DNA of 5,882 nucleotides. Origin: CAZWHE01 sp964633825. GTDB lineage: Bacteria > Planctomycetota > B15-G4 > CAYZWU01. The stretch covers positions 1 to 5,882 of the forward strand of contig CAZWHE010000201.1 of NCBI GenBank assembly GCA_964633825.1, given 5' to 3'. Position numbers and translations under genes: made by a program. Shown here in pieces: positions 5,235-5,882 of the stretch (the stretch's first letter is position 1; each line of letters opens with the position of its first letter). The notes beneath the pieces are model-generated. The model worked only from the letters and a program-made list of their open reading frames with translations. It made no database searches and had not been told where the DNA came from.

Positions 5235-5882
5235 ATGAACCGCGACGTTGATATTGATCAGCGTGAACGCAGCGCGATCGAAGGGATCTCTCGAATCAAA
5301 AAGGATCTGGGAGATTCGTTGATCATTCTCGGACACCAATACCAGAGAATCCAGATTACAGAGCTTTCCGATTTTATCGGCGATTCATACGCGCTTGCAA
5401 AAAAAGCGGCTGCCTCACCAAAAGCAGGCCACATCGTCTTTTGCGGAGTGGGTTTCATGGCCGAGAGCGCCGAGATCGTGAGCGCGTCGAATCAAATCGT
5501 CTACCATCCCAATTTTCTCGCGGGCTGCCCCATGGCGGACATGGCCGATATTGAGGATGTGGAAAGAGTATTCGAGCAGATCAGCCGGACGGCGGCCGGA
5601 AAAGTCATCCCCCTTGTCTATATGAATTCCTCGGCGGAAATCAAAGCTTTCTGCGGCAGCCACGGCGGCCTCGTTTGCACGTCGGCCAATGCAGGTGCTG
5701 CCATGAAATGGTCTTTCGAGCGGGGAAAGACGATCCTGTTCATACCCGACGAGCATCTTGGAGCGAACACGGCGAACGCGCTTGGGATACCCCGGGACGC
5801 CAGAGCAATGTACGATCCCTCGCTTCCGGATGGGGGAGAGGATGCCCGCATCGAATCCGGGACGCGCCTTGTCCTCTGGAAA
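5235..5882 (+). CDS. nadA: Quinolinate synthase NadA, 3' end beyond the window
   Basis: A [4Fe-4S] enzyme that condenses iminoaspartate with dihydroxyacetone phosphate to make quinolinate in de novo NAD synthesis. The reading frame has 216 codons with no stop to the last base; E. coli NadA has 347 residues. Domain 1 shows ILGHQYQ (31-37) and LSDFIGDSYALA (44-55). FCGVGFMAES (69-78) and AGCPMADM (96-103) follow, where Cys98 aligns with the first Fe-S ligand (E. coli Cys113). LVYMNSSAEIKA (127-138), VCTSANA (147-153) and FIPDEHLG (169-176) are the next signatures. The window stops at RLVLWK, just before the region expected to hold the second cluster cysteine (family pattern W-x-G-x-C). The SD is weak (AAGAGA, 5223-5228) and overlaps the stop of the NifU-domain gene, suggesting coupled translation. 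Confidence 0.94.
   Translation, partial: MNRDVDIDQRERSAIEGISRIKKDLGDSLIILGHQYQRIQITELSDFIGDSYALAKKAAASPKAGHIVFCGVGFMAESAEIVSASNQIVYHPNFLAGCPMADMADIEDVERVFEQISRTAAGKVIPLVYMNSSAEIKAFCGSHGGLVCTSANAGAAMKWSFERGKTILFIPDEHLGANTANALGIPRDARAMYDPSLPDGGEDARIESGTRLVLWK

Overview
This is an ordinary bacterial chromosomal segment of moderately high GC carrying housekeeping genes, almost all on the + strand. From left to right it holds: the 3' part of fabF (fatty-acid elongation); a eukaryote-type UDP-sugar pyrophosphorylase of the UAP/AGX family; ddl (D-Ala-D-Ala ligase); dapB (dihydrodipicolinate reductase); tRNA-Leu(CAA); tRNA-Val(CAC); a small NifU-type Fe-S scaffold gene; and the 5' part of nadA (quinolinate synthase). 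I see no phage, transposon, CRISPR, toxin-antitoxin or defence genes.

Region 1 (1-4580) reads as one co-directional block. fabF is followed by a 103-base spacer with nested inverted repeats and a strong Shine-Dalgarno. The pyrophosphorylase gene follows, then a 68-base gap to ddl, and ddl overlaps dapB by 4 bases (ATGA). The middle three genes converge on the cell wall. The pyrophosphorylase probably makes UDP-GlcNAc, Ddl makes the D-Ala-D-Ala end of the stem peptide, and DapB lies on the pathway to meso-diaminopimelate and lysine. A weak hairpin followed by a short T-run sits on the dapB stop codon.

Region 2 (4581-4952) holds two tRNA genes, each with encoded CCA and each with a plausible sigma70-type promoter of its own. 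Region 3 (4953-5882) holds a 73-residue NifU-domain protein immediately before nadA. NadA is a [4Fe-4S] enzyme, so the pairing is functionally sensible.

Taxonomy cannot be fixed from this window. A UAP/AGX-type pyrophosphorylase in a genome that makes peptidoglycan, a DapB with the HSVRLPG/VAHQEVIFGG signature, and CCA-encoding tRNAs fit a Gram-negative-type bacterium from a poorly sampled lineage better than a standard model organism. That is inference. I found no convincing new biological system. The points most worth a second look are the unusual pyrophosphorylase within a cell-wall precursor cluster, its structured leader, a stretch of dapB that looks shifted in frame, and an in-frame TGA at the very start of the fabF homology.
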